Positions 23,161-35,834 of a stretch of DNA of 64,000 bases are shown here, piece after piece (the first letter of the stretch is position 1; each line of letters opens with the position of its first letter). The position numbers and the translations under genes were made by a program. The DNA comes from Andrena cerasifolii (lineage: Eukaryota; Arthropoda; Insecta; Hymenoptera; Andrenidae), in the NCBI RefSeq assembly GCF_050908995.1, contig NC_135130.1:5821001-5885000 (forward strand), read 5' to 3'. Under the pieces are notes generated by a model, which saw only the letters and a program-made list of their open reading frames with translations, was not told the origin of the DNA and ran no database searches.

Positions 23161-24090
23161 CAATGACTTATCCCGACCACGAAATCTCGAAGATTGCAGA
23201 CAACAGCGCCAACTATCACCTGCACCCCACATTCGCCAGCAGCTCAACAAAGCACCAGTTATCGCGCGGCACGTGACGAGCATCCACCACCTCTTTCCCA
23301 GCGTTCCACTGAAAAATATTCATTCCCATTTCCACCCTCCAAGGGTTCGTGCCTCCGCGCTCATCCCGAAAACCGTCATCAATTCGCTGCCACCCTGGAG
23401 AAGAATCATCCCGGCGCGCATCACACCCGCAGCGCCTCTCGTCCCGTTCCCCTCGCTTTCCGTTCGAAACACCCGATACGTGGTCGCGCTAAGTGCATAG
23501 TTGGGAATTTTACCAAGCAGTACCGGTTAGACGAGATAGCCTACGGTCTGGGCCCGATTGCGATTCCCTTTAGCCGGGGCAGGTGCACAGCTCCGCGCGG
23601 CGCGCGCTCGCGTGTATGGGACCGTTTCGGATCCGTTCGCATCGCGGTGCCACTTTTACACGAGCTTCCAGTGTTCCACCTACCGGGCTTGTAACGCGTG
23701 TAAACATTTCCATGCGCGATAGAACGCTGCCGGGGCACAGCGGGCGTGTAGAACACGCAACCGACCGCAAAGGAGCTGCTCCTCGGGCCCCTTTCATGGG
23801 GGAATTGAGTCGATTCAGGGATTCCTCCGCTGGCACATTCCTATGGGTACGGTACAAAAGCTCCGGCCCCACTCATCAACCCACTGTGTCGCGAGACTGC
23901 CATGGAGATGTTCTGATGAAGATTGGTGGAGAGGCATTTTGAGGACCGTAGAGTGCGAGATTGCACCTGAGCTTCTTGGAGATCCTATGGTGCTGGGCTG
24001 CTTCGAAGGGATACTGATAGCTGAGGATATTCGTGGCGCGTGGAAATATTGAACCACCGGCGGATATTAAGTTTCTGTACTAGGTACTAG
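23160..24090. other. Gene-free CpG-rich sequence
   Basis: Frames of 166 codons (23194-23694, plus), 119 codons (23583-23942, plus) and 100 codons (23570-23872, minus) overlap one another. None shows a known domain or a plausible start context, so no coding sequence is called. Confidence 0.45.
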
Positions 24091-24093
24091 CTG

Positions 24094-24522
24094 ACAAGGA
24101 GACGTCTCCAAACCGAGAATCCTGATTTTAATGAAACTTAGTGGGAATGTAGAGTTTATTGGAGCGTCCAAGGAGCAATTTTTTTACGGAAAATTACTAT
24201 GGAGGGTGAAATCAACCCTTAAAGTTATCACGTTTTTTTATTATTTTATATATTTGCTTATTTCGGTTTATTTTGGTTATTTTAACAAAACCTGAAGTAC
24301 AGGAATTATCGTCAAGTCTTTTACGCTGTACCACACTACCAAAAGAAAAATAAAGTTAAATTAAAAACCGTGAGAACGCGATAACTTTAAGGGCTGATTT
24401 CACCCCTTCAGCCTGAATTTCCGCAGAAAAAGAATATTGCTCCTCGCGCAGGTACTCTAATATGCTCTACATTCACACAAAATTTAATTAAAATCAGAAT
24501 TTTCGGATGGGGACGTTTCCTT
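24094..24522. mobile_element. Foldback element, same family as 9.5 kb
   Basis: The left arm at about 24094-24230 runs ACAAGGAGACGT, CTGATTTTAATGAAACTTAG, GAATGTAGAG, GGAGCAAT, GGGTGAAATCAACCCTTAAAG and TTATCACG. It is matched in reverse complement at about 24370-24522, which holds GCGATAACTTTAAGGGCTGA, TTCACCCC, ATTGCTCCT, CTCTACATTC, ATTAAAATCAGAATT and ACGTTTCCT. Outer blocks correspond to those of the element at 9497-10648. It encodes no protein. Confidence 0.82.
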
Positions 24523-26600
24523 TTCGAACCCTGCCGACAGAGGTCCCCACGAGGCAAGTGGTAGTCATTAGACCTCTTCGCGGAAAATTAAAACTGTCTA
24601 CCAGCGGACGCACGGTTCCCCACGTTCTAAAGACCAAGACGGATCGCTGTGACCAATTGGGTTCGTGCCACTTTTGGCGAATGCGAACAAGTTTGTGACG
24701 CACTGCATGGAACGAGCGCTTTGTGCGCCGTCATGCAATCCTTAAATTCTCAATTCCCATGCAAATAAACGACGTTACAAAACGGTCTACCGTATTTTCC
24801 CAGCCACTCGAAGAGGCAATAGTAACGTGCGCGCACTGGACAGGCGGAGACATATCGTTAGACTTTGGAGGGAGAAAGAAGCCGCGCTGGAAATCAAAAA
24901 GCTTCAGACTCTATCAAGGGGTTGCGTCCTTGATCCTTCTTCCCCGCTCGCGTTAAAAGGCCCTTCAGGAATCTACATCGAAATTGCCGGGCAGCGTCGG
25001 CTTTCACAAACGCTTCAAAAACGCCGGGAACGTAACGATTTCCTCTGGCCAGGCAAAAGGGAGCGAAACGAAAGAAACGAGACGCGCGCAGAGGCCGGAG
25101 TGCGTCGCGACGTCAAAAGGACGAGAGGCGGCTGGACGAATATCGTCACACACGCGGGAAAGAACGAGCACGGGGGTGGAGAAGGTCGTTAATAAATCTT
25201 GGCCCTGCCTCCGCGGTCCGAGAACTCAGCCGTCTAATCTCTTTTATCCACACTCATTACTTACGCAGCGGTTCTCATAGCGCAGCGCGGCTCCCTCCCG
25301 GACCAACGTGCCGGGAGCCTCTTCGACCGGGTTTCTAGAGTTTCCTTGTCTCTCCTCCATGTTACTATGCGTCGCTGATCAGATTAAACGCCAGGGAGGT
25401 TCAATGATCCGGGCGTAATTGAAACACATTCACTCACCGCACAATTAGGTACGCAAAAATAGGAAATAAGTATGTAGGAAGCTTGATTGACAGGCGGCAC
25501 GGTTCCACAGAGACATTCGGATTCCACCAAGGTTGTGGGTTAACTGCCGTGCGATTCATAACAGTTCTCTTATCGGAAAGCACCTTCACCGTCCCCACTC
25601 CGTAGCCATACACACTTACCGAACTGTGTTTTTGTTTTTACATACCCTCTCCCACCACAGGGTCACAGTCTCTGCCGCAAAAGCTTTTAAAAGCAAAATC
25701 AGCGTCGGAGTATCTGTGTTTGAATTTTATTAAAAATCCATTGTCTCTAACAAATTATAAATACACCAGCAGAGCTCGGTATCAAAGCAGGTGCACTCAA
25801 TGTGCATTAAGCAATACTGGTATGAACGTGAAATATGGCGGAAATTCAAAGGTTACTCGCGGCGTCGATTAGCCGAAGGGAGAGGCAGGGGTACTGTTTT
25901 ATGCGGCGCGGGATCATCCTTGTCACACCCAGCCCAGCCTCCAATAATGGGATTTAAATTTCGACGGGGTTATATAAATCGGTGAGCCGCATGATAATTT
26001 CATGGTTTACGGAGCAAAGTGATTCCTCCCTGGGGGCCTCATTGTTTACGCGCACGCTGCAGGTGAACGTAAAGAGGCACGGGGCGAACGGCTTAAAAGA
26101 CAACAGAACATTTTTAATAAAACGTGTGTTACTTTGTGCGGGGGCGAAAGTGGCCCGATCGAGTTTCGCCCTCGGCGACCTCCGTTTAATTCCGATTCCC
26201 TTTGATGCGCGCGGGCGGACTGTATTCGCGTTCGTTTTATGCTTCATGTGTATTCAAGCGTCGGCGAGAGGGCGGGAAAGCGCGCGCGGGCCCGCGTGCG
26301 CGCGCCTTTATTGCGTCAGGCCAGATAGCACACTATTTAAGCAAACTATCCGAAAAGGCATCCGGTTAGATACGATTTTCTGGGCTGCACTCGCATTGCC
26401 GAAAGCGCCTTTCTCCCTCCGTCTCAATGCGCCGTTTGAGAACCTAATCGAGGGCGATTTAAACGAGGGGAGGCGGAATATTTTCAAGACTGATAGCACT
26501 GAATTTACCTAAGTTGTTTGAAAATTAGAGAATGGTGAATGAGAAAGACAGGGGGTTAAAAAGAATGTCGATTTCAAAATACTAGAATAGATCTAGTAAA
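24523..26600. other. Gene-free unique sequence
   Basis: A mostly CpG-rich block. The longest frame in the window (176 codons, plus, 25982-26512) lies here. It overlaps minus-strand frames and shows no domain, so I treat it as chance. A short hairpin (CTCCCGG/CCGGGAG) is present near 25,290-25,318. Confidence 0.45.
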
Positions 26601-26602
26601 AT

Positions 26603-26904
26603 AGCAAAAAATGTCACAGAAAATGTCACAAAAATTGTCACAGAAAATATCACAAAAAATGTCACAGAAAATGGCACAGAAAATGTCACAGAAAATGTCA
26701 CCGAAAATGTCACAGAAAATGTCACAGAAAATGTCACAGAAATTGTCACAGAAAATGTCACAGAAAATGTCACAGAAAATGTCACAGAAAATGTCACAGA
26801 AAATGTCACAAAAAATGTCACAGAAAATATCACAGAAAATGTCACAGAAAATGTCACAAAAATGTCACAAAATGGTCAGAAAAAATGTCACAATGACATT
26901 TTTT
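26603..26904. repeat. 12 bp minisatellite (ATGTCACAGAAA) ending in a hairpin
   Basis: About 21 in-register copies of a 12-base unit (ATGTCACAGAAA with few variants) run from 26611 to about 26862, followed by disrupted copies. Because 12 is a multiple of 3, both strands stay open: plus reads repeating MSQK and minus repeating FSVT. No flanking exon structure supports translation. The array stops at a perfect 11 bp inverted repeat, AAAAAATGTCA (26880-26890) and TGACATTTTTT (26894-26904), with a 3-base loop. Confidence 0.93.
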
Positions 26905-29900
26905 GGTCGTACAAGGCAATAATATCATGAAAATAAAACCACAGTACAGAGAATAATCGTGTTACCATAAAGGCCCGCGATATTTCCAACGAGCAAAACG
27001 GAGTGTGCAGGGCCAATTAAATAAATCCACTTAAAACGCATTATTAAGTAGACCCACCGTGTCAAAAGTCGGGCCAACCACTCGCGGAAGAAACGAAATT
27101 CAATTAAGCCAAATACTCGCGAACGAGAGGAGGGGTAGCGAAAGGTCTGCCGGTGGAGAGTTGCAATTATTAGAGAGTGCATCCGCCGTTGGCAAGCCTG
27201 GCCCCCGGTACTTTGAGGTCGGAATCTCATCGAACGTTGTTCACCCTCGATAACTCGACAGTTAAATACAGGGAGGGAAGACGAGTGCGCTCTGGAAAGC
27301 GTTTCGTGCGGAAGCTATCGACTTCTGGCTTTCTTAGTTCGTTTTGCCCCGTCTTCCGTGTCTGCGCGGGCCAGATGGATTACGGAGCCGAATTGAACGA
27401 GATCAAAGTGGACTATACCCGGGGTAATGCTGTATCGAGTTTAGAGAGGAGTCTAAAAATACCGGGGTCTCTACGGTATTAACTTCGTCGAATGCGCTCG
27501 GCCTGGTTGCCTGGAAGATTGAGACGGACACTCATATGATTATCTTCGCCGGCGAAGACTCCTCTGAATAATATTTCAGCGGATGCCTTCATATTAAATC
27601 TGATACAGTCCCTTCATCTTTCCAGTCGCCTTTCGTTCATGAAAGATACAGCACACGCTTCGGCCCGAATTCCTATGGAATTATAACCTCCAAATTTATA
27701 AATTCGTAAGGAAGAGGACCAGGACATGATTCACCGTTAAAAAACACGTCGAAAGTGTGGAATACACATTCTGCATACAATCCCTCGTTCTTGAGAAAAA
27801 CCAGGTCGAACCCGGTGCAGGTGCGCGCGCGATGGGGAGCCAATGAGCCGCCACTCTCGAACACCAGGCGTACCCCGTATTGGAAGCTCGTTCTCTCCGA
27901 AACGAAGCGTCGTAGGGAAAACATGTGCTCCACGATTTCCACTTGCTTTTGAACGGTGAATCACGCGCACATCTCCGAATCCTCGGGAGCTTATTTAACC
28001 GTGTTTCGTTTCAAGAAGAATCCCTTTGATTCGATGCAAATTCAGCGGGGAGCTCCTTCGAATCGTTGACTATCCGTGGCTCTCGGTCGTTTGCCCTTTC
28101 TTCCCCGATCCATCGGCGGTGCCCAGGTCCAATGGGATTTTCGGGGCGCGCGGGCACTTTAAAAGGGAACAGCCAAAATTTCTCCACACCCAAAGGTCCG
28201 GAAATCTGCTTTTCCCTCGCTGACAGATGCCTCCTTTCAGGACCCGCGCGGGCCACTCTGTCCTACGACCTTTGACGGGAGCGGATTACAAGCTCGGGCA
28301 ACCGTCTGAACCCATTATGGGCAGCTTTAAAGCTGACGTACAGGACAGGCTGCGTTTGTGTCCGTGAATCTATATCTTAGTTACCTGTAATGGGATCAAG
28401 CTGCTTGCCCCTCCGGCAGGCTATCCATTGCATTCGACCGAAAAACGCAGGATTTATTCCACCGATCCAGCAAGAGTTATTGCGCCGGGCGATCAATGGA
28501 AAATCGGTGGAAAGAATTTCCTGTAATTTCGCTTTTCCGCGCCGGCTCGCGTGCCTGGGCGCGTCGCAAATTATTCGCTGGCATGCATTTCGGGCCCGCG
28601 CGCCTACCCTGCTGTTGCTGCACGTGTCGTCGCTGAAGGAGGTCTGAAAGACGATGCCGTCGGTGAGAATAAGCTGGCACCCACGTTCACCATGTACGGA
28701 CGATTTGTATCGCGGTTTTTAATCAACGAAGGAAGCCCTCGTACCGCGGCCCCTCGAAGCACTATGCACGCCGGAGGAAAAAGAATCTGCGGCCAGCCGA
28801 GGTCGGACTGAGATTTATTTTCCACGAGATCGTTTCACTGGATAGCCGGGCCTCTCGCTGGAAAAATCTCGGCGGTCGTGCGCCGGACGCGAATCTAATC
28901 GCAGCGGTGATAAAACAAACGAGATACACCTTGTTACGCTCCTCCTCTCGATCCACCCCCATTTATAATCGAGCGCTTCTAGTCGTGCTTTCGTCTAATT
29001 AAATTTAGATCTCAAGCGTGCCCGGTTGGGCAGATAGTTATTGCCGCAGAAAGGGAAACGCGTGCTTCTCTCTGGGAGATGAACTCGAAAGGAAATTGCT
29101 TCTTTTAAGTTGCCGGCGCCGGGAAAACAGCGGGGGGAGATTCGAGCGGAAGTTGGTTCGATGAAATTTTAAACGCGCCGCGCTTCTTTCCCTTTTGTCG
29201 GGCTCTTAATTGCCGGGTGAGAAGAAAATTGGCGCCTTAACGAGTTCGCGGATGTAGGTACGTTTATCTGACGTCTCGATGGAAACGTCCGGGGAGATGC
29301 AGTTTTAGAGAAAGGGGATCTGATATTGCAAGGGAAATTTAGTGCTCTCGTTCGTTTCCAAGTTGCCCGTTCCGGGCAGGGAAAGAAGGTAACGGAATGA
29401 AGTCGGAGGAGGAATTGCTCGATTGACGTTTCACGATGGGAGGGACCTGTATTGTTCAGCCTCGAGAGGATGGAATCGAATTTCTCGGTTACGTTTTCTC
29501 CGGATTCAATTATTTCTTCCAGATGAATGCGGATAGTTATAGCCGTGTAAAGGGCGCGCAGCCTCGCGTGCTGGATTAAATTTCCACGGCTTTCGACTAG
29601 TCGGAGTGGTGATCCCCCCGGATCGAGTAAGGCGGTCAAAGTTTCGCTTATTAATTGTATCCCGTCGAGGCAGAGAAGTTTCGGTCACACGTCAATCGCG
29701 GGGGCGGTTTCGGTGGCTGCTGCGCTTAATTAATCGCAGCCAAGGCAGGAGGACAATAATGAAACCCCGGGAAAGTCGCGTAATAATCGACTAATCTAAT
29801 TTCAGACTTGCCGCGGTCTCGTTGAAATTTAAAATTCTGGCGGTGGACAATGATCCGGGGGCGATTTGCATATTTTACTTGGCTAACTCGCGGGATTAAT

Positions 29901-30110
29901 TGAATAATTTGGTTCGTTGGATCCTTTAATCGCCGTTTGAAAAATCCTGCCTTTCTTGGGTGAGAACTGTTACCGTTTTATGGGAGGTTTATTTTGTTGG
30001 AAGGTGACGGATTTAATGTGAGGATAGTGGTGGAAGTGGGGAGTTGATTCAAGAGATTTTTTAAGGAAATTTCGATCGCCTTTTGTAGAATGTTAAAAGT
30101 GTTTGGTTCT
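26905..30110. other. Gene-free unique sequence
   Basis: CpG-rich and moderately AT-rich unique DNA. I see no gene, tRNA, repeat array or transposon end. The longest frame is 156 codons (minus, 29169-29639) and has no recognisable feature. Confidence 0.5.
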
Positions 30111-30129
30111 GGGGACTATAAACCAAGGA

Positions 30130-31680
30130 AGCTCGAGTTATTACAATGCGGAATATGGATAGTTTAAGCTACAGCAGCACTAAGTGCGTAGAGCTCAAAC
30201 GAAGATGGCACAGACTACTGACAGCTCAAGCTGTTATAGCAAACACTACAGGCAGCTCAGGATAGAGCAGCATAAATTATGCATCGCTCAAGCTATTACA
30301 GTGTGTACTGCGTACAGCTCAAACTACAATAGCTTAAGTAACTGCAGCATGAAATATGGGAAGCTTAAGCTTCAGCAGCACAAAAGTAGTATGGGAGCGC
30401 AAACTGCATTCAGCTCAAACTATGATAGCTCAAGTCACCGCAGCGCAAATTGCACACCGCTCAAATTATTAGAATGCAAACTACTTACGTGCAGCTCAAG
30501 CTACTATAGCTCAAATAACTATATCGTAAAGTACAGGAAGCTCAAGCTTCAGCAGCACAAAACTTTGGTAGCTCAAGTTAGTACAATGTAATTTGCATTC
30601 AGCTGAAACTATGGTAACTCAAGTCACCACTGCGCAAATTGCACACTGCTCAAATTATTAGAATGCAAACTACAATAGCTCAAATAACTATAGCGTAAAG
30701 TACAGGAAGCTCAAGCTTCAGCAGCACAAAACTTTGGTAGCTCAAGTTAGTATAATGTAAATTGCATTCAGCTTAAACTATGGTAACTCAAGTCACCACT
30801 GCGCAAATTGCACACTGCTCAAATTAGTAGAATGCACACTACAATAGCTCAAATAACTATAGCGTAAAGTACAGGAAGCTCAAGCTTCAGCAGCACAAAA
30901 CTTTGGTAGCTCAAGTTAGTACAATGTAAATTGCATTCAGCTGAAACTATGGTAACTCAAGTCACCACTGCGCAAATTGCACACTGCTCAAATTAGTAGA
31001 ATGCACACTACAATAGCTCAAATAACTATAGCGTAAAGTACAGGAAGCTCAAGCTTCAGCAACACAAAACTTTGGTAGCTCAAGTTAGTACAATGTAAAT
31101 TGCATTCAGCTCAAACTATGATAGCTCAAGTCACCGCAGCGCAAATTGCACACTGCTCAAATTATTAGAATGCAAACTACAATAGCTCAAATAACTATAA
31201 CGTAAAGTACAGGAAGCTCAAGTTAGTACAATGTAAATTGCATTCAGCTGAAACTATGATAGCTCTAGTCACCGCAGCGCAAATTGCACACTGCTCAAAT
31301 TATTAGAATGCAAACTACAATAGCTCAAATAACTATAGCGTAAAGTGCAGGAAGCTCAAGCTTCGGCAACACAAAACTTTGGTAGCTCAAGTTAGTACAA
31401 TGTAAATTGCATTCAGCTCAAACTATGATAGCTCTAGTCACCGCAGCGCAAATTGCACACTGCTCAAATTATTAGAATGCAAACTACAATAGCTCAAATA
31501 ACTATAGCGTAAAGTGCAGGAAGCCCAAGCTTCAGCAGCACAAAACTTTGGTAGCTCAAGTTATTAAAATGTAAATTGTATTCAGCTCAAGTGACCACAG
31601 CGAAAATTACAAGCAGCTCAGAGAACGCCAGCTCAAAAGATCACAGCGCAAACTAAGGACAAGTCCGCCATTTAACGCTG
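30130..31680. repeat. 169 bp satellite-like tandem array with AGCTCAA motifs
   Basis: Using GAATGCAAAC or GAATGCACAC as a phase marker, units fall at 30472, 30661, 30830, 30999, 31168, 31306 and 31475. The period is exactly 169 bases except for one longer unit (189) and one shorter unit (138, which lacks the CTTCAGCAGCACAAAACTT segment). More decayed units extend left to about 30130. Each unit holds several AGCTCAA or TAGCTCAA motifs and a GAAGCTCAAGCTTC near-palindrome, suggesting growth from a shorter ancestral repeat. The 135-codon frame at 30184-30591 is a by-product. Confidence 0.93.
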
Positions 31681-34001
31681 AAGCAACATTAGGTGTTCCC
31701 CACAGTACAAAATAAAACAACTCCCATCGAGATCCCGTTCTCCGCTCACGGTCGATTTCCGTCCGCGACAAGGCTCGCTAGAGCCGCGTCGCCTTGTATC
31801 GATCGATCGTTGGTGTCGATTACAGAGATCTAATTAAAATCCCCGGCGCTACAATGACGAAGAAATTCGACGTGACGCGCGGGGATATTCGTGGAACGAT
31901 GAGCGATATCGCGCACCGAACGATGGTACACGGTGGCTTGGGGGCCCCCCTCTCTATTCCACGGTCTTTTCGTGCTATGACAGGCTGACTTTGAAAAGTT
32001 GCACCCGTCCGACAGGCCTGTCATCCGGGCGACTTGTTACGACCCGCTCAGCCCTAACAGCCGGGGACAAAAATACGCTTCTACACGGCTGCTACCATGT
32101 TCCTTTACGCGCCACCGTGACCGACTTCTTGCTACGAATAAATTATCGCCTCCGCTGCATTTGCATAAGTCGATAAAATCGCTGCTTGTCGAATTCGAGG
32201 GGCCCCCATCGCCTCGTTATCTCCTCTCTCCGCCTCGTATCCACCGGGAAAATGTCCGACAGATGTTCCGTTTAGGAACCCGACTCCTCGCCAACCGAGC
32301 TGTCCCGTCTCGGCGCCCTGTTCCTGACCTGTCCCGTCGCTTCCATCAACTTTTAACAGCTCGTGCAACTCGTACCGTGTCTGGATCCAGTTTACTATTC
32401 TGTCCGTGATGGATGACAAATAGGTGCCGCTTACTCGTAGCTAGGGGAGTTAAGAAAGCTTCCTGGGGACTCGTTTCAGTTTCGCAGGAGTTCCATTCTC
32501 TGGTTGGGTGTTTTAGGAGGATTAGCTAGCGGGACTAGAATGGAATCAGATTGCTGAGACTTAGATGCCACTGCCAGTGGTAATTGGTACTCGAGTTTTG
32601 CTCAGAAATAGTGGTAACCGGCGATTATCAGATACCCCGGTTTCGCGGAGAGTGATGTGTGGTCTGGCCGCTTATCAGACCCTTGGTAGGCGCCTGGATG
32701 CATCCATCCAGGAATCAGAAGCACGGTCGAGATATCAGTGTGACACTTGAACCAGTGACTAGCGTTGTGTAAATAACAGTCGGGACCGCCCGTATTCGTG
32801 GTAGGGTCTCGGTAATCCGGATTTAGCGGCAAGGTGGACGTATTCAGCGTTAGATGACGTTCGTAAGCAATAGAACGTCACACCTCCTCGTTTGCATTAA
32901 TGTCAGGAAGCGGCTGAGCCTTGTTAATCGTGAACAATTGCAGATTGCAGCGCCCCGTTCAGATAAACTACAACTAAATACTTTCCTCCGAGGAGAGTTA
33001 ACCAAATAAAAGCACAATGGGTTCCGTCAATTCGGGTTAATTATCGCCAGGCGCGCATAAATTAGACACAAATTCGATGAAGCGCGGGTCAATTTAAAAA
33101 TAAAACCGTGATTAAAGTTTTTTCGTTCGAAGTGGTCGAAGTTTAAGACATCCGAATTGGGGATACGAAACGAACATGTAAATTGACGAAACACGATTTT
33201 TCGTTTACCGAGAATAGACTTAATTCAATCCTGCGTGTTTAAGAAATTTATTTTCACTTAACGAAAAGATGGGTTTACTATTTTCGCTGCGCTGTACAGC
33301 ACTGTAACTAGTAATCTCTGTTTAGCATTTGCCAACCAATAACTGAAGCCGCCGTTCCGCTTACGTGCTTAGCGCGTAGGTATTTTTGTTTGTCTGTACT
33401 CGACTTGGTGAATAAACCATAATGAGTTAATTACCGTCGTCTCCAGATACGGAAACACTTCAAACCGGATACGAAACGTCTCGTTTCATTAGAGCACACG
33501 TATCAGCGCACCTGGCCACCACGGATATCGAACCTGATCCGGATAATCCGGTTAATTCCGAGTAATGACAGATTCTGCGGCTGTTCGCGTTATTAGGCCG
33601 ATGCTGGGATGCTACGTGACCCGTTTATATTATTCGGATGTTTGCATATGTTTCTCGACGACGTTAATTGTAGAACGACACTGTGCAGTCGCCGGGGACT
33701 CCAGATAATTTTAATGATCTGTACGAACGTGCCAAATACCCCGAAATTTCGATTTTATTACTGTGAACAGTGTAAACGAAACCATATGCTGTAAATGACT
33801 TCTTTGAAGAGGCTTAAAGAGGTTTGCAAAAGAATTTTGGGAAATGTTAAGAGGATTTTTAAATATTCAGATTTCAATTTTGGGTCGTCTGTGACACCAG
33901 AGTGTCAGATTCGCTCTAAACGTGTGACAGAGTTGACGTCGAGTTCCCACACTCTGCAATTCTGAAGGAGAGGATCTTGCATTCCATGGGCAAAGCTTTT
34001 T
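31681..34001. other. Gene-free unique sequence
   Basis: No gene is recognised. A perfect 8 bp hairpin (CCTGGATG/CATCCAGG) occurs at 32693-32712. AT-rich, TAATTA-containing sequence prevails at about 32,900-33,280. Confidence 0.5.
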
Positions 34002-34097
34002 GCATACTTCTAAACTTCGTAGTTCGATGTTTCTACAAGGGAAGCATGAATTGCCCTAGGCTCAAAGAAAAATCAGCTTCTGAGTCGAATATGGCGA

Positions 34098-34180
34098 GGT
34101 TTCGTGGTCTAATGGCTAGGTGGTTGCAATTGGGCATTGTTTGGAGAAAGTAGTGATGGGTTCGAACGTGTCGCGAGCAT
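34098..34180 (+). pseudogene. tRNA-like sequence (copy 1)
   Basis: TGGTCTAATGG at 34105-34115 fits the Pol III A-box consensus and resembles the D-arm start of tRNA-Glu (TGGTCTAGTGGCTAGG). GGTTCGAAC at 34159-34167 fits the core of a B box. The A-B spacing of 54 bases is within the tRNA/SINE range. The expected 3' acceptor strand complementary to GGTTTCG is missing, and the anticodon arm does not fold convincingly. I therefore read it as a tRNA-derived pseudogene or SINE head, duplicated at about 34374. Confidence 0.35.
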
Positions 34181-34373
34181 TTTTGTTTGAAAAGGAACTG
34201 AATTGATGGTACTAAATCGATCACTAAGTGAATGCATATAAAGATTTACTGAATTGAAGCGATTAAAGTGATCTTGCATACTTCTGAACTCGTTAGTTCG
34301 AAATCTCTAGTCTCAGTGAAGCATGAATTACCCTAGGGTCAAAGAAAAACCGACTTCTGAGTCAAATTTGGCG

Positions 34374-34458
34374 AGGTTTCATGGTTTAATGACTAGGTGG
34401 TTGCAATTGGGCATTGTTTGGTGAAAGTAGTGATGGGTTCGAACGTGTCGCGAGCATT
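34374..34458 (+). pseudogene. tRNA-like sequence (copy 2)
   Basis: This is the second copy of the segment at 34098-34180 within the 274 bp duplication. The A box has decayed to TGGTTTAATGA, while GGGTTCGAACGTG is unchanged. The conserved B box next to a changed A box suggests no selection for tRNA function. Confidence 0.33.
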
Positions 34459-34550
34459 TTTGTTTGAAAAGGAACTGAATTGGTGGTATTAAAACGACCA
34501 CTACGTGGACGCGAATGTAGGTTGAGTGAATCGAAGTGTTTAAAGTGATT

Positions 34551-35830
34551 ACGTATACGATACGACAGCGGAGGAATTCATTTCCATGCTCAGCATAAGG
34601 GAGATCGGCGTTCTGAGGCAGATTGCTCGCCGTAGCTCCGAAATATCCGTGTACCGATCGTTGAGGTATCCTGATATTACATTTTGACGACGCAAGTCCA
34701 TTCTCGACGGACTTAAACGTTATCCAGCTGCAGTTCCGAAGTGAACGCGCGCGTGACTTTAATCGAGCATAAAGTTGAAACGGGGCATAAACTCGGCCCC
34801 TGGCTGGGTCGATACTTCTACGTAAGCCGACGTTGACGAACGTTTCGCGCTTTCAAGTTATTTTAGTTACGATGTCCCCCTCCATAACCCTGTGAATTAT
34901 CGTTATTACATTCTTGCAGTATTTTCGCCATCTTTTTCGAAACTTTGCCACGAAGAACAATCGCCCGTACTTTCCCTGGAAATAGTAATTTACTAATTCA
35001 TGCGGTATGTCCGTCTTCGAAAAGGAACGTGTTCGTTAGCAAGCTGTACGAGGGTGAATTACTAGCACCCCTTGCTTTCGTTAAACCATGTCCTTACGAT
35101 CGCTGTAATCGCGTGTACGATGTGCCGAAACGTGGTTTTCGGCTGATCTCAAGGTAGTCGATGGGATCACGTACCAGACGATGGGTTTGCTATAAGGAGA
35201 GAAGATCAAACATAACGGTGGCGACGAAGGATTACGTGGATTTAATCCCCGTCGTCGATCCGAACTGGCGTCTAAATGATCGCCGTGATTGCAGAATAAG
35301 GGCGTCAATATTTGCTTAGCTTTCGAAAATAATTATTGCGAAACTACGAGCTGCGTATGGCTACCGAACAATTAAGTGTTTCACTTACTATCCAATGAGT
35401 GGTTGCTGTTAATGTTTTCGGATACACCGCCTTCCATCTTTCTACGTTGGGGAATTATTTTCCCAAAACGAAATATGCTAGACGCGAGCTTTCAACTGCT
35501 CCAAAGTCCTCCAACCCCAATGCAAAAGAGGCCGGAAGTCTGTCACTCCGTTATCGCAGCCACCGTTACTCTTCAGACTGCTTCTCCCGCTGGTCTCGAT
35601 CGCAGAAACTTCTTGTTCGGGAGTAGTAAAACCACCAGGAAGGCTTCTTCCTTCGCGAAACTTTGGATAAAACTTGTATGTACAGGGTGTGGCAAAAAAT
35701 GTTGATACAGGGCCATTATTGAAGCGTTACTCTGTGCTTAGATCCATGATGGTTACTTGGGGATAGAAATAGTTAGCGTTGAGTGATAATTCGTGACGTT
35801 TAGATGCTGTGTGCCTCTGGTATTTGGGGA
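34551..35830. other. Gene-free unique sequence
   Basis: No gene is recognised. CAGGGTGTGGCAAAAAATG at about 35684-35702 resembles the end of a transposon, but I found no matching inverted end. Confidence 0.5.
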
Positions 35831-35834
35831 GATA

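Larger units (their letters stand above)
34002..34550 (+). repeat. Tandem duplication, 274 bp unit, two copies
   Basis: Two direct copies begin at GCATACTTCT (34002 and 34276). They share AAGCATGAATTGCCCTAGG or a close variant, a TTCTGAGTC block, the tRNA-like segment annotated separately, and GAGCATTTTTGTTTGAAAAG. The copies differ by scattered substitutions. No protein-coding content is visible. Confidence 0.88.

Noticed and set aside
23194..23694. 166-codon plus-strand open frame
   Set aside because: Overlaps three other frames on both strands, with no domain, signal peptide or repeat supporting it.
25982..26512. 176-codon plus-strand open frame, the longest in the window
   Set aside because: No recognisable domain or motif. 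It overlaps minus-strand frames in CpG-rich DNA where stops are sparse, with no visible splice or repeat context supporting a gene.
35684..35720. CAGGGTGTGGCAAAAAATG as a transposon terminus
   Set aside because: No inverted partner or target duplication was found nearby.
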